Counted from the stretch's first letter, positions 1-9,481 are shown. The stretch is 56,251 nt of DNA from an uncultured Mycoplasmatota bacterium (GCA_948467605.1 CAOKET010000008.1:1-56251), one strand, 5' to 3'. Notes: generated by a model not told the origin, from the sequence alone. A program made the numbers and translations.

Positions 1-2
1 AA

Positions 3-197
3 TATATGACATATGAGATGGATCAGAAAATAATACACAATACAGAGTTATATGATGCGAAAAAGGAGGAATTAGAACAGGGAGAAAAAAATAAAAGCAT
101 TGAAATAGCAAGAATTATGTTAAGTAAAGGTTTAACTATTGATGTTATATCAGAATGTACAGATCTTACAAAAGAGGAAATAGAATCTTTAAAATAA
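3..197 (+). CDS. C-terminal fragment of Rpn/PD-(D/E)XK nuclease-transposase-like protein (partial)
   Basis: The frame is open to the left window edge, so only the last ~64 residues are visible and the true start lies outside. The tail is charged, followed by a segment of the type EIARIMLSKGLTIDVISECT-xLTKEEIESL. This resembles the C-terminal helical tail of the Rpn family (recombination-promoting nuclease / putative transposase, PD-(D/E)XK), where a low-complexity E/K/Q stretch precedes a 'KGL-I-I-TGL-EEI' helix. The catalytic part is not in view, so the call rests on the tail alone. Confidence 0.5.
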   Translation, partial: YMTYEMDQKIIHNTELYDAKKEELEQGEKNKSIEIARIMLSKGLTIDVISECTDLTKEEIESLK

Positions 198-254
198 TAT
201 TATAAAGTATAAAAAGTTACAAAAAAATTGTAATTTTTTTATATGAAATTTTAT

Positions 255-283
255 TTGAAAACAGAAAATTATTATGTTATAAT
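255..283 (+). promoter_or_regulatory. Sigma-A type promoter upstream of frr (distal)
   Basis: TTGAAA (255-260), a 17-base spacer, then TATAAT (278-283) preceded by TG, close to the vegetative consensus. It would start transcription near 290, just before a ribosome-binding site (gaggag) and a 12-codon reading frame (ATG 310) whose product I do not recognise. Confidence 0.6.
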
Positions 284-383
284 ATCAAGAAAAAAGAGGA
301 GATATAGTATGCCAATATATTATTCCAACAAGAACCAAAAAAATTAATAAGACGCCCATAATAAAAAGTTATATACTTTATTA

Positions 384-412
384 TTGTAAATAATAATTTT
401 ATTTGTTATAAT
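384..412 (+). promoter_or_regulatory. Sigma-A type promoter proximal to frr
   Basis: TTGTAA (384-389), 17-base spacer, TATAAT (407-412), about 30 bases before the frr start. With the distal promoter at 255-283 this gives frr two candidate starts. The usual upstream neighbours tsf and pyrH are not present. Confidence 0.5.
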
Positions 413-441
413 TTTTATATAGATAAAAGGAGAAATTAATA

Positions 442-984
442 ATGGAAGAAACTATTTTAATGACAGAAGAAAAAATGCAATCAAGTATTGAAAATATGGA
501 AAAAAGATTTACTAATGTAAGAGCAGGTCGTGCTAATCCTAGTATGTTAGATGGTATAGTAGTACCTTATTATGGTGTTGATACACCACTTAAAGGCCTT
601 GCAAATATATCTGTACCAGAAGCAAGAATGCTAGTAATTAAACCATTTGATAGATCTTGTATAAGTGCAATAGAAAAAGCAATATTTGATGCTAATATAG
701 GACTTACACCAAATAATAATGGTGAGACAATTATACTAAATATACCTGCTTTAACAGAAGATAGAAGAAAAGAATTTGTAAAACAAGTAAAATCAATAAG
801 TGAAGAGGCAAAAATTGCTATTAGAAATATTAGACAAGATTCTAACAAACAAATAGAAAGGTTAGAACTTGCAGAAGATATAGAAAAACAAGGGTTAAAT
901 GAAATACAAGAATTAGTAACTAAATATAATAAAAAAATAGATGATTTATTAAAGATAAAAGAAGATGAATTAATGAGTATATAG
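442..984 (+). CDS. frr: Ribosome recycling factor
   Basis: This 180-residue protein has the normal length and full-length architecture of RRF, which with EF-G splits the post-termination ribosome. Visible family features are the N-terminal helix ending in RFTNVRAGRANPSMLDGI, the small beta domain with YYGVDTPLKGLANISVPEARMLVIKPFD, and a long C-terminal helix with LTEDRRKEFVKQVK and IRNIRQDSNK. An AAGGAG site sits 8 bases before the ATG. It is normally in an rpsB-tsf-pyrH-frr operon; here it stands apart from those genes and is followed directly by a strong terminator. Confidence 0.97.
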   Translation: MEETILMTEEKMQSSIENMEKRFTNVRAGRANPSMLDGIVVPYYGVDTPLKGLANISVPEARMLVIKPFDRSCISAIEKAIFDANIGLTPNNNGETIILNIPALTEDRRKEFVKQVKSISEEAKIAIRNIRQDSNKQIERLELAEDIEKQGLNEIQELVTKYNKKIDDLLKIKEDELMSI

Positions 985-1012
985 AGTTAAGAAGTAATTC
1001 TTAACTTTTTTT
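985..1012 (+). terminator. Intrinsic terminator after frr
   Basis: AGTTAAGAA (985-993), GTAA loop, TTCTTAACT (998-1006), followed by a T-run to 1012. The T-run abuts the fmt ribosome binding site (GGAGG 1013-1017), so there is no room for a separate fmt promoter between them. Confidence 0.85.
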
Positions 1013-1022
1013 GGAGGATATA

Positions 1023-1973
1023 ATGAATAATTTGAAAATAGTATTTATGGGAACTCCAGATTTCAGTGTTCCAGTATTAGAAGCATTAATTAAAAATTAT
1101 ACTGTTATAGGTGTAGTTACTCAACCAGATAAAGAAGTTGGAAGAAAAAAAGAAATAAAATATTCGCCAATAAAAGAAGTTGCTATAAAAGAAAATATAA
1201 AAGTATTACAACCTATAAAGGTAAGAACAGAATATAAGGAAATATTAGACTTAAAACCAGATATGATTATAACATGTGCTTATGGACAAATAATCCCAAA
1301 AGAAATATTAGAATACCCTAAATATGGTTGTATAAATGTTCATGCATCATTACTTCCTAAAAATAGAGGAGGGGCACCTATACATCGTACCATTATAAAT
1401 GGCGAAGAAAAAACAGGTATAACTATTATGTATATGGCAGAAGGTATGGATAATGGTGATATAATAACACAAGAAGAAATTAAAATAGATATTTTAGATA
1501 ATGTAGGTACATTACACGATAAATTATCTATCTTAGGCGCTAAACTTATCATAGATACTATCCCAGATATAGTATCAGGAAAAGAAATAAGAATAAAACA
1601 AAATGAAGACGAAGTAACATTCGCATACACAATAAAAAAAGAAGATGAATTAATAGATTTTAATGATACAACTAAAAACATATATAATAAAATACGTGGA
1701 CTTTATCCATTTCCAATAGGATATTCCATATTAGATGATAAAATAATTAAAATATGTGAATCAAAAGTAGGTGGATCTAATCCAAAAGCACCTGGGGAAA
1801 TAATTAGTATATATAATGATGGAATAGGTGTCTCTACATTGGATGGTGAAATAATACTAACTAAAATAAAACCAGAAGGTAAAAAGGAAATGTTGGTTAG
1901 TGATTATTTAAATGGAATATCTAAAAACAGTTTAATTGGAAAGAAGTTTGGTGGTAATAATGAAAAAAAATAG
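1023..1973 (+). CDS. fmt: Methionyl-tRNA formyltransferase
   Basis: Transfers a formyl group from 10-formyl-THF to initiator Met-tRNA. The 316-residue product starts KIVFMGTPDFSVPVLEAL and carries the catalytic-site block INVHASLLPKNRGGAPIHR (residues ~104-123). The C-terminal oligonucleotide-binding-like domain is present (YNKIRGLYPFPIGYS and beyond). I take ATG 1023 with GGAGG five bases upstream rather than the in-frame TTG at 1011. The 3' end overlaps the next gene by 14 bases. Usual neighbours def/priA are missing. Expression probably depends on read-through of the frr terminator or a promoter inside frr. Confidence 0.95.
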   Translation: MNNLKIVFMGTPDFSVPVLEALIKNYTVIGVVTQPDKEVGRKKEIKYSPIKEVAIKENIKVLQPIKVRTEYKEILDLKPDMIITCAYGQIIPKEILEYPKYGCINVHASLLPKNRGGAPIHRTIINGEEKTGITIMYMAEGMDNGDIITQEEIKIDILDNVGTLHDKLSILGAKLIIDTIPDIVSGKEIRIKQNEDEVTFAYTIKKEDELIDFNDTTKNIYNKIRGLYPFPIGYSILDDKIIKICESKVGGSNPKAPGEIISIYNDGIGVSTLDGEIILTKIKPEGKKEMLVSDYLNGISKNSLIGKKFGGNNEKK

Positions 1974-2595
1974 TGAAAAAAAAGAAGAAAGCAAGTTATC
2001 TAAATTTAAAGAAATATGGTCAAAGCCTAGATATAAAGCACTAATAAAACTAGGAATGTATATATTATTTTTTTCAGGTCTATTTTTAATTGCATATATA
2101 TCAAGTGCATTTAATACTACTACTAATAATAATGGGAAAAAAAATAATTCTATAGATGTTATAGAAAATTTTAAATATAAATACACTATTAGCATTAAAA
2201 AAAATAATAATATAGATAAAATAACATATACTGGTACTGAAACAACAGCAACAAATAGTGGTTCAGTTGAATACTCATATATTGATAGAGTAGATAATTA
2301 TATAGTAGATAAAGTAACAAATAAAATATATATAAACGGAGTAGAACAGGACAAATTATATGAATTAGACGATGAATCATATTTTTCACTTTTATCTGTA
2401 AAAGATAAAATAAATAAAAGCAAAAAAATAAGTGAAAATGAATATGTCTATACAGATGAAAATAATATAAAAATAAATATAACATTAAATAAAACAGAAG
2501 AAACTCAAACTATAACAATAGATTTTAATGAAAAATATATATCAGAAATAATAGATGGAAAAACATTGATATTAGAATATACAAATATAAAGTAA
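1960..2595 (+). CDS. Single-pass membrane protein of unknown function
   Basis: I do not recognise this 211-residue product. The layout is a Lys/Glu-rich cytoplasmic N-terminus (~30 residues), one hydrophobic segment (~33-53, ALIKLGMYILFFSGLFLIAY), and an extracytoplasmic beta-rich, Asn/Lys/Thr-rich domain with many short Y-T-x-T patterns. ATG 1960 is preferred because GGTGG sits 8 bases upstream. The gene overlaps the end of fmt by 14 bases, so the two are probably translated together. Confidence 0.6.
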   Translation: MKKNSEKKEESKLSKFKEIWSKPRYKALIKLGMYILFFSGLFLIAYISSAFNTTTNNNGKKNNSIDVIENFKYKYTISIKKNNNIDKITYTGTETTATNSGSVEYSYIDRVDNYIVDKVTNKIYINGVEQDKLYELDDESYFSLLSVKDKINKSKKISENEYVYTDENNIKINITLNKTEETQTITIDFNEKYISEIIDGKTLILEYTNIK

Positions 2596-2658
2596 AAAAA
2601 ATATTGAAAAAATTATTAATATATGATATTCTTAATAAGAAAGAGGAGGAGTATTTAA

Positions 2659-3012
2659 ATGGTAAAAGAAAGAAATGTTGTAACAGCAATAATTTTATCA
2701 ATTGTTACATGTGGAATTTATGGAATTGTTTGGATGATTGGAATGACTGATGATGCAGCACATCTAAACGACGATGCAAACATGAAAGGTGTAAATGCAT
2801 TCTTATTCACTTTAATTACATGTGGAATTTATAGTTATTTCTGGGCTTATAAAATGGGAAAAACTATGAATGAAGTTGGTAACAAAAAAGGTGTACAAAT
2901 TGCTGACAATTCAATCCTATATCTAATACTTTCTATATTTGGATTAGGTATAGTAAATTATTGTTTAATTCAATCAGATCTTAATAAATTTGCAACACCA
3001 GTTCAACAATAA
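2659..3012 (+). CDS. DUF4234 family small membrane protein
   Basis: A 117-residue protein with two similar blocks, SIVTCGIYGIVWMIGMTDDAA (~12-33) and TLITCGIYSYFWAYKMGKTMNE (~51-72). Each is a T-C-G-I-Y hydrophobic hairpin followed by an amphipathic segment, and a third hydrophobic helix (~88-107) follows. This is the signature of DUF4234. The function of the family is unknown. A GAGGAGG site (2643-2649) precedes the ATG. The next gene overlaps its end and is also a small integral membrane protein. Confidence 0.8.
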   Translation: MVKERNVVTAIILSIVTCGIYGIVWMIGMTDDAAHLNDDANMKGVNAFLFTLITCGIYSYFWAYKMGKTMNEVGNKKGVQIADNSILYLILSIFGLGIVNYCLIQSDLNKFATPVQQ

Positions 3013-3406
3013 TACTTATAAAAAAAGAAAACTCGCTAATTTTCTTTTTTTATTTTCGTGCTTTGTAATAGCACTAATTCTGCATAAGACATTTAATATA
3101 AAAATACCATGTGTATTTCATAAAATTACTAGCCTTTATTGTCCAGGTTGCGGAATTACAAGGGCTATTCTTTCATTGATTGAATTAGACTTTTATCAAG
3201 CATTTAGATATAATATGTTAGTTGTTACCTTAATACTCCTGTTTATTATATATTTACTTGTATGTACAATTAATTATATAATAACAAAAAGATTTTTTAT
3301 TAAAATACCAAATTACATTTATGTTATATTACTAATTATTACAATACTATTTGGCATTTTAAGAAATATAGAAATGTTTAATGTACTAGCGCCTACAATA
3401 GTATAA
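2990..3406 (+). CDS. DUF2752 family membrane protein
   Basis: The product has the DUF2752 hallmark CPGCGITRAILSLIELDFYQAFRYN (C-P-G-C-G-x-T-R plus a downstream aromatic/helix block), flanked by four hydrophobic segments. Function is unknown; the family often sits beside other small membrane proteins, as here. The only canonical in-frame start is TTG 2990, inside the preceding gene and without a good ribosome binding site. Translation may instead restart after the preceding stop (3010-3012). The N-terminal boundary is therefore uncertain. Confidence 0.75.
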   Translation: MQHQFNNNTYKKRKLANFLFLFSCFVIALILHKTFNIKIPCVFHKITSLYCPGCGITRAILSLIELDFYQAFRYNMLVVTLILLFIIYLLVCTINYIITKRFFIKIPNYIYVILLIITILFGILRNIEMFNVLAPTIV

Positions 3407-3435
3407 ATGTAGCAATATTTGTTTGTTACATTTTT
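3406..3435 (+). terminator. Intrinsic terminator after the DUF2752 gene
   Basis: AATGTAGCAA (3406-3415) pairs with TTGTTACATT (3423-3432), ten pairs including one G-T, followed by T-rich sequence. Confidence 0.6.
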
Positions 3436-3508
3436 ATATTTAAAGTGCTACTATTTGACAAATCAATATAGTAATATTATAATATCAAAAGTGAAAGAAG
3501 AGGTTTAT

Positions 3509-4334
3509 ATGAAAATAAAGCTTAGTAACAATATAAAAAAAATCTTGGCAAGTGGAACTCTTGCATTAACAACATTATTGTCTAATTCTAGTGTAAAAAA
3601 TACTGATGAATATTCTATAAATACATCAAGTGCTAAAGAAAAAGAATATATATAGTCAACTACATAAAAATGATGATAGGTGGGAAGAAAGTGAACTAAT
3701 AGTAGATAGTGATGGCGGTTCACATTACTATATAAATACTAATGAGGGTTCATATGAATATAATTATGCAATGCTAAACAAAATGCAAAAAATGTTGATG
3801 GCATATTCAAATGACTTTGATAATTGTGATATAGTTGATTCACAAATAGATGGTAAAAAATACGAACACGTTCATTTATGTTTTTACCCTACATTAGATA
3901 TAAAAGGTAGACTTAATATAAAATATGTAAATTTAACACATTCTAATATAGAAAGTGGAAATATTAATATAAGATATTACAATACAGGTAAATATTATAC
4001 ACATACAAAAACAACTACAGAATATGAAAAAAATTTATGGAGAATATCTCCTGAAGTAAGATATTATGAACCAAATATAATAGATGAAGACATATTTAAA
4101 GAAAAATTACTTGTTAATTACAGTATACTAACAGGGATAAGAAAAAAAATTACAGAGGACGTTATAATTAACCCAAATATATGTAAAACAACAGATGATC
4201 ATCTACATTTGTGTTATCAATTATATTTTAACGAAGAGGGAGTTTTAGAGTATGGACTTTCGTTTTCAAGTGATGAAAATATAGATAGGAACTTAATATA
4301 TACTAGCAAAGTAAAAAAAATGACAAGATTATGA
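3509..4334 (+). pseudogene. Secreted protein gene interrupted by a frameshift at a TA repeat
   Basis: ATG 3509 with GAAGAGG upstream opens a 48-codon frame encoding a Lys-rich N-terminus and hydrophobic signal-peptide-like stretch (ILASGTLALTTLLS). It stops at TAG 3653, while coding continues in the +1 frame to 4334 (YSQLHKNDDRWEESE onward). The shift falls on TATATATA (3647-3654). Adding one TA unit would join the frames into a single ~275-residue secreted protein reading EKEYIYSQLHKND. The body repeats a motif (YEHVHLCFYPTLDIKG, then DDHLHLCYQLYFNEEG), suggesting two related domains. The family is unrecognised. It could be a true pseudogene, a slippage-switched gene, or an assembly error. 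Confidence 0.6.
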
Positions 4335-4357
4335 GTGTTAATTTTAACACTTTTTTT
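4334..4357 (+). terminator. Intrinsic terminator
   Basis: AGTGTTAA (4334-4341), TT loop, TTAACACT (4344-4351), T-run to 4357. It directly follows the frameshifted secreted-protein gene. Confidence 0.8.
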
Positions 4358-4465
4358 CATATAATAATATAATTTTTATTAAAATATAATTTAAACTAGT
4401 ACAAAAATTTTTATAAATTTGTTATAATTAAAAATATACTATAAAAATTATAAGGAAGATATTAA

Positions 4466-6955
4466 ATGAAGAAAATAGATATAAATTATATAATAATTAT
4501 ATTGATTGCTATTATTGCAATACTAATTACATTACCATTAAATAGTTTATTTGGATCAACAACAGATTGGATATCACAACACATTACTTTTCCAGATTAT
4601 TTTAGAAATTTATTTTATGAGACACATGAGTTATTTCCCTCATTAGCAGCAAATATTGGTTCAGGTCAAAATATATATTATTTTTCATACTACGGCTTAT
4701 TAAATCCAATAATACTAATATCATATATGTTACCATTTATTGATATGACAACATATATAATAGGTGCAAATATAGTTTTATATATATTATTTGGATTATT
4801 TATATACAAATGGCTTAAAAGAATGTTTGATAAGAAATTATCCCTTCTTTTATCAATAGTTGCCATTCTTGCATCTCCAGTACTATTTCATTTTCATAGA
4901 CATTTTATGTTTGTAAATTACTTGCCATTTTTAGTATTAGGACTTATTGGAATAGATAAATATTTTGATAAAAATAAGGGGTTATTGCTAATAATAAGCA
5001 TAGTTTTAATAATAACAACAAGTTACTACTACAGCATAACTGCAATTATTACTTTAATAATTTATTATTTATATAGATATATAGAAAAAAATAATAAAAT
5101 AAATATTAAAACTTTAATTATAGATTTATTAAAGTTGGCAATACCAATAATAATTGCTGTTCTTTTATCTGCAGTATTATTAGTTCCAACATTTTTAGCT
5201 CTTTTAGATGGTAGAGAAGCAGGTACTACTTCTATAGATTTATTAAAATTATTTATTCCAAGTTTAAATGTAGATTCAATTGTATATAGCAGTTATACAA
5301 TAGGACTTACAGGAGTGGCAGTAATATCAACTATACTTATGTTTCAGTCAAATAAAAAGAATAATAGATTCTTAAGCATACTACTATTCATAATAATAAC
5401 AATACCATTATTCATATATATTTTAAATGGTACTCTTTATATAAGAGATAAAATATTAATACCATTTATACCACTATTTATAATATTAATAGGTAGTACT
5501 TTAGAAGATATATTTAATAAAAGAGTAAAATTACCTATACTTATATCCTTATTAGTATTTACAAGTATACTATTTATAATATTTAAGTATCACAAATGGA
5601 TATATTACATAGAAGTATTAATAATACTATTATTATCAATTATTTATTATAAAAAGAACAAAAAAGTACTATTAGTAATATATATAATACTAAGTTCTAT
5701 TATTAACTTTATTATTACTAACAAAGAAGAGGAATTTGTAACTAAAGAAAAATACAATAAAATATATAGTAGTGAAAAAATAGACACAATAAATAGGGTA
5801 TTAAGTAAAGAGGAAAATATAGTAAGAACAAGCAATTTAGAAGATACATTAAATGCTATAAATAAAATATATAATATGAATTATTATCAAGCATCAGTAT
5901 ATTCATCAACATCAAATAGTAGATATAAAAACTTCTATACTAATATTTTTAGTAATAGTTTAGGACATAGAAATGAACTCATACTAGCATCTAATAGTAA
6001 TATTTTCTATCAAATATATATGGGAATAAAATATATATATAGTAATTATGACGTAATTGGATATGAAAAAATAGATAATAAAATGTATAAAAATGATAAT
6101 GTATTACCAATGTTTTATGTATCATATAATACATTTAATGAAGATTACTTTAACAGTATAAAATATCCATATAATATGGAAGTTCTACTAAATAACGTTG
6201 TTACTAACAATAGTAATAATAAAACATGTACAACTAATATAGAAGAGTATAACTTGTCTTATAAATATAAAGAAAATAAAAACTTAAGTGTACAAAAACA
6301 AGATAATATGTATTATGTGAATGCATCTAAAGACTTAAATATTACCCTTGATTTAGATGAAGTATTAAAAAATAAAATATTAATTATAACATTTAGAGTA
6401 AATAATCAACATAGATGTAGTCTAAATGATAGTGAGATAAAGATAAATAATATAGTTAATAAACTTACATGTAATAGAGAACTATATCAAAATAATAATT
6501 ATGTATTTCATTATGTAATATCATCTAATGAAGATATATCTAAACTAAATATAAACTTTAAAAAAGGATTATATATAATAGAAGATATAAAATCTTATAT
6601 AATTGATTATGATTATATCAAAAATGTAAAAAATAATATAACAGAAGCAAGAGTTAATAAGAAAAATACAAAAGGTGATGTAATAGAATTAGATGTAGAG
6701 GCAACTAAAGATGGATACTTTGTAACTACATTACCATATGATAAAGGATATACTATATATATCGATGGAATAAAAGTTAACTATGAAAAGATAAATACAT
6801 CATTTATTGGTTTTAAAATAAATAGTGGTAAACATAATATAAAAATAGTATATCAATCAAATGGATTATTGATAGGGAAAATATTAAGTATAATAGGTTT
6901 AATATCAGTAGTTTTCTATGTATTTGTAGAAAAATATAGAAATGGCAAAAAATAG
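4466..6955 (+). CDS. YfhO family polytopic membrane protein (putative lipid-linked glycosyltransferase)
   Basis: The 829-residue product has about a dozen hydrophobic segments in its first ~420 residues, then a long soluble Asn/Lys/Tyr-rich region and one last helix at ~800-820. The first loop (NSLFGSTTDWISQHITFPDYFRN, with the acidic DW pair) and the C-terminal sandwich (TLPYDKGYTIYIDG, then NSGKHNIKIVYQ) are typical of YfhO. Family members are GT-C-like enzymes linked to glycosylation of teichoic acids in Gram-positives; the substrate here is unknown. The gene is monocistronic between terminators, with AAGGAAG upstream of the ATG. Confidence 0.85.
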   Translation: MKKIDINYIIIILIAIIAILITLPLNSLFGSTTDWISQHITFPDYFRNLFYETHELFPSLAANIGSGQNIYYFSYYGLLNPIILISYMLPFIDMTTYIIGANIVLYILFGLFIYKWLKRMFDKKLSLLLSIVAILASPVLFHFHRHFMFVNYLPFLVLGLIGIDKYFDKNKGLLLIISIVLIITTSYYYSITAIITLIIYYLYRYIEKNNKINIKTLIIDLLKLAIPIIIAVLLSAVLLVPTFLALLDGREAGTTSIDLLKLFIPSLNVDSIVYSSYTIGLTGVAVISTILMFQSNKKNNRFLSILLFIIITIPLFIYILNGTLYIRDKILIPFIPLFIILIGSTLEDIFNKRVKLPILISLLVFTSILFIIFKYHKWIYYIEVLIILLLSIIYYKKNKKVLLVIYIILSSIINFIITNKEEEFVTKEKYNKIYSSEKIDTINRVLSKEENIVRTSNLEDTLNAINKIYNMNYYQASVYSSTSNSRYKNFYTNIFSNSLGHRNELILASNSNIFYQIYMGIKYIYSNYDVIGYEKIDNKMYKNDNVLPMFYVSYNTFNEDYFNSIKYPYNMEVLLNNVVTNNSNNKTCTTNIEEYNLSYKYKENKNLSVQKQDNMYYVNASKDLNITLDLDEVLKNKILIITFRVNNQHRCSLNDSEIKINNIVNKLTCNRELYQNNNYVFHYVISSNEDISKLNINFKKGLYIIEDIKSYIIDYDYIKNVKNNITEARVNKKNTKGDVIELDVEATKDGYFVTTLPYDKGYTIYIDGIKVNYEKINTSFIGFKINSGKHNIKIVYQSNGLLIGKILSIIGLISVVFYVFVEKYRNGKK

Positions 6956-6966
6956 TGCCATTTTTT
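6941..6966 (+). terminator. Intrinsic terminator after the YfhO-family gene
   Basis: AATGGC (6941-6946) pairs with GCCATT (6957-6962) and is followed by a T-run to 6966. The 5' arm lies in the last codons of the gene. Confidence 0.7.
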
Positions 6967-7165
6967 ATGATTTTATGAATTTATTTTATTTATATATTAT
7001 TTAAACCAGATTTTAAGAGATTACTAATATAAAAATTATAAAAGTTATTTACAAATATAACAAATTTTTAATTTATTTATATTGATTTAACTTTAAAATA
7101 AGTATATAGTATAATTCATGAGGAATTGAAATATAGTTATATAGATTGAAATTAAGGAGGTAAAT

Positions 7166-9457
7166 ATGTTAAAACTAGTTAAAATAAATAAAAGTTATAC
7201 AACTGGTGAATTTACACAACATGCATTAAATGATATTAGTTTAGAGTTTAGAAAAAAAGAATTTGTAAGTATTTTGGGACCCTCAGGTAGTGGTAAGACA
7301 ACACTATTAAACATTATAGGTGGACTCGATAGATATGATAGTGGAGATTTAATTATAAATAATACATCTACAAAAGAATTTAAAGATAGAAATTGGGATG
7401 CTTATCGTAATAACTGTATTGGTTTTATATTTCAAAGTTATAATCTAATTACACATATTAGTATATTGGAAAATGTAGAAATGGCTATGACATTAAGTGG
7501 GGTAAACTCATCTAAAAGAAGAAAAAAAGCCAAAGAAGCATTAAAAAAAGTAGGACTTGAAAAACATATTAATAAAAAACCAAATCAATTATCAGGCGGT
7601 CAAATGCAACGTGTTGCAATAGCACGTGCATTAGTTAATGATCCAGAAATAATACTAGCAGATGAACCAACTGGTGCCCTAGACTCTGAAACATCTGTAC
7701 AAATAATGGAATTAATTAAAGAAATTGCCAAAGAAAAATTAGTAATAATGGTAACACATAACCCAGAACTTGCTAAAAAATACTCAACAAGAGTAATAGA
7801 ATTTAAAGATGGGGCCTTAGTAAGTGATAGTAACCCTATAGAAAAAGGTGAGGAGTCAAAAGAACAATATAAAATAAATAAAACATCAATGGGATTCCTA
7901 ACTGCATTAAAACTATCATTTAATAATATAATTACGAAAAAAGGACGTACATTATTAACTGCTTTTGCGGCAAGTATAGGTATTATAGGAATAGCACTTA
8001 TATTATCATTATCTAATGGATTTGATATAAAAATAGATGAATTTGAATCAGATACATTATCACAAATGCCAATATTGATTACTCCTACTATGATGGTTGC
8101 TGATGAAGAAGCGCAAGCAGAACTAATGAATACTTTTATGAACGATGAAAATTCATATACTACAAAAAAAGAAGTATATCCACTTTTAACTTTAGAAAGT
8201 ATAACTCATAATAATAAAATAACACTAGATTATATAGAATACTTAGAAGATGCTGATGCATCATATATAGGTGGAATTAGTTATAATAGAGCAACTAACC
8301 TAAATATACTATATAAAAACGATGAAAAAGTATCATTACTAAATTCAAGTAATATATTATTTCCACTACCAGAGACATTAGATGGTAAAGAAAGTGGAAT
8401 AATTACTGATAATTTTGAATTAATATATGGTAAAATGGCTGAGGAAGAGAACGAATTACTTTTATTAGTAGATAGTAAAAATAGAGTAAGTTTAGATATT
8501 CTAAAATTATTGGGCTATGATAAAGATTCAGTAATATCTTTTGATGAACTTTTAAATAAAGAGTTTAAAGTAGTATTAAATGATAATTTTTATGCATCAT
8601 ATGGTGAAGGGTTCATGATGAATACTAACTATGATGAAATGTATGATAATAAAAATAATATTACTTTAAAAATAACTGGTATTATAAGAGGTAAAAAGGA
8701 TAATCAGTTTGCTCAATATAGTGGCACTGGATTTACATATAAAGATTCTCTAATGAAAAAAGTTATGGAAGAAAACTCTTCATCACAAATAGTAAAAAAG
8801 CAACAAGAAGTAGATTATAATGTATTAACATTAGAAAAAATAACAGATGATAATACAAAAGATCAATTACTAGCATATCTAGGCGCTTCATCAGCACCTG
8901 TTGCAATACAAATATATCCAAAAGATTTTAAATCAAAAGATCAATTATTAGAATATTTAGATAAATATAATAAAGATCTAGATAAAGATGATAAAATATT
9001 ATACAACGATGCAGCAGCAACTATAGCAACATTATCAGGTGGAATAATGGACGCTATAACTATAGTGTTAATTGCATTCTCTGCAATATCACTAATAGTA
9101 TCTTCTATTATGATTGGTATAATAACTTATATATCAGTATTAGAAAGAACTAAAGAAATTGGTATACTAAGAGCATTAGGTGCTAGAAAAAAAGATATTA
9201 AACGTGTATTTAATGCAGAAACTTTCTTGGTTGGTTTAACATCAGGAATCCTTGGAATATTAATTGCAAGATTATTGCTATTCCCAGCAAATGCTATAAT
9301 AGAAAACTTAACCGATTTGCCTAATGTAGCACAAATGAATCCAGTACATGCAATTATATTAATTATAATAAGTGTATTACTTACTGTAATAGGTGGAGCA
9401 ATTCCAGCAGGTATCGCAAGTAGAAAGGATCCAGTTGACTCTTTAAGAACAGAATAG
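7166..9457 (+). CDS. Fused ABC transporter, ATPase plus FtsX-type permease (MacB-like)
   Basis: A 763-residue fusion. The N-terminal ATPase (~1-225) shows Walker A GPSGSGKTT (~39-47), signature LSGGQMQRVAIARAL (~141-155), Walker B ILADEPTGALDSE and the switch His in VMVTHNPELA, i.e. the LolD/MacB/BceA subfamily. A linker leads to a membrane helix (~262-283), a ~330-residue extracytoplasmic domain, then the three-helix FtsX core (~630-763, with LERTKEIGILRALGARKKDI). Relatives export peptides or lipids, or resist antimicrobial peptides by mechanotransmission rather than classical transport. No two-component system is adjacent, so the substrate is open. AAGGAGGT precedes the ATG. Confidence 0.9.
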   Translation: MLKLVKINKSYTTGEFTQHALNDISLEFRKKEFVSILGPSGSGKTTLLNIIGGLDRYDSGDLIINNTSTKEFKDRNWDAYRNNCIGFIFQSYNLITHISILENVEMAMTLSGVNSSKRRKKAKEALKKVGLEKHINKKPNQLSGGQMQRVAIARALVNDPEIILADEPTGALDSETSVQIMELIKEIAKEKLVIMVTHNPELAKKYSTRVIEFKDGALVSDSNPIEKGEESKEQYKINKTSMGFLTALKLSFNNIITKKGRTLLTAFAASIGIIGIALILSLSNGFDIKIDEFESDTLSQMPILITPTMMVADEEAQAELMNTFMNDENSYTTKKEVYPLLTLESITHNNKITLDYIEYLEDADASYIGGISYNRATNLNILYKNDEKVSLLNSSNILFPLPETLDGKESGIITDNFELIYGKMAEEENELLLLVDSKNRVSLDILKLLGYDKDSVISFDELLNKEFKVVLNDNFYASYGEGFMMNTNYDEMYDNKNNITLKITGIIRGKKDNQFAQYSGTGFTYKDSLMKKVMEENSSSQIVKKQQEVDYNVLTLEKITDDNTKDQLLAYLGASSAPVAIQIYPKDFKSKDQLLEYLDKYNKDLDKDDKILYNDAAATIATLSGGIMDAITIVLIAFSAISLIVSSIMIGIITYISVLERTKEIGILRALGARKKDIKRVFNAETFLVGLTSGILGILIARLLLFPANAIIENLTDLPNVAQMNPVHAIILIIISVLLTVIGGAIPAGIASRKDPVDSLRTE

Positions 9458-9481
9458 GATGTCAAATAGACATTCTTTTTT
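9457..9481 (+). terminator. Intrinsic terminator after the ABC transporter gene
   Basis: GGATGTC (9457-9463), AAATA loop, GACATTC (9469-9475), T-run to 9481; one G-T pair in the stem. Confidence 0.75.

Noticed and set aside
310..348. 12-codon frame with good ribosome-binding site before frr
   Set aside because: Too short and unrecognised to list as a gene; noted only as part of the frr leader.
2195..2485. Minus-strand Tyr/Leu-rich frame
   Set aside because: Low-complexity shadow of the AT-rich membrane protein gene on the plus strand.
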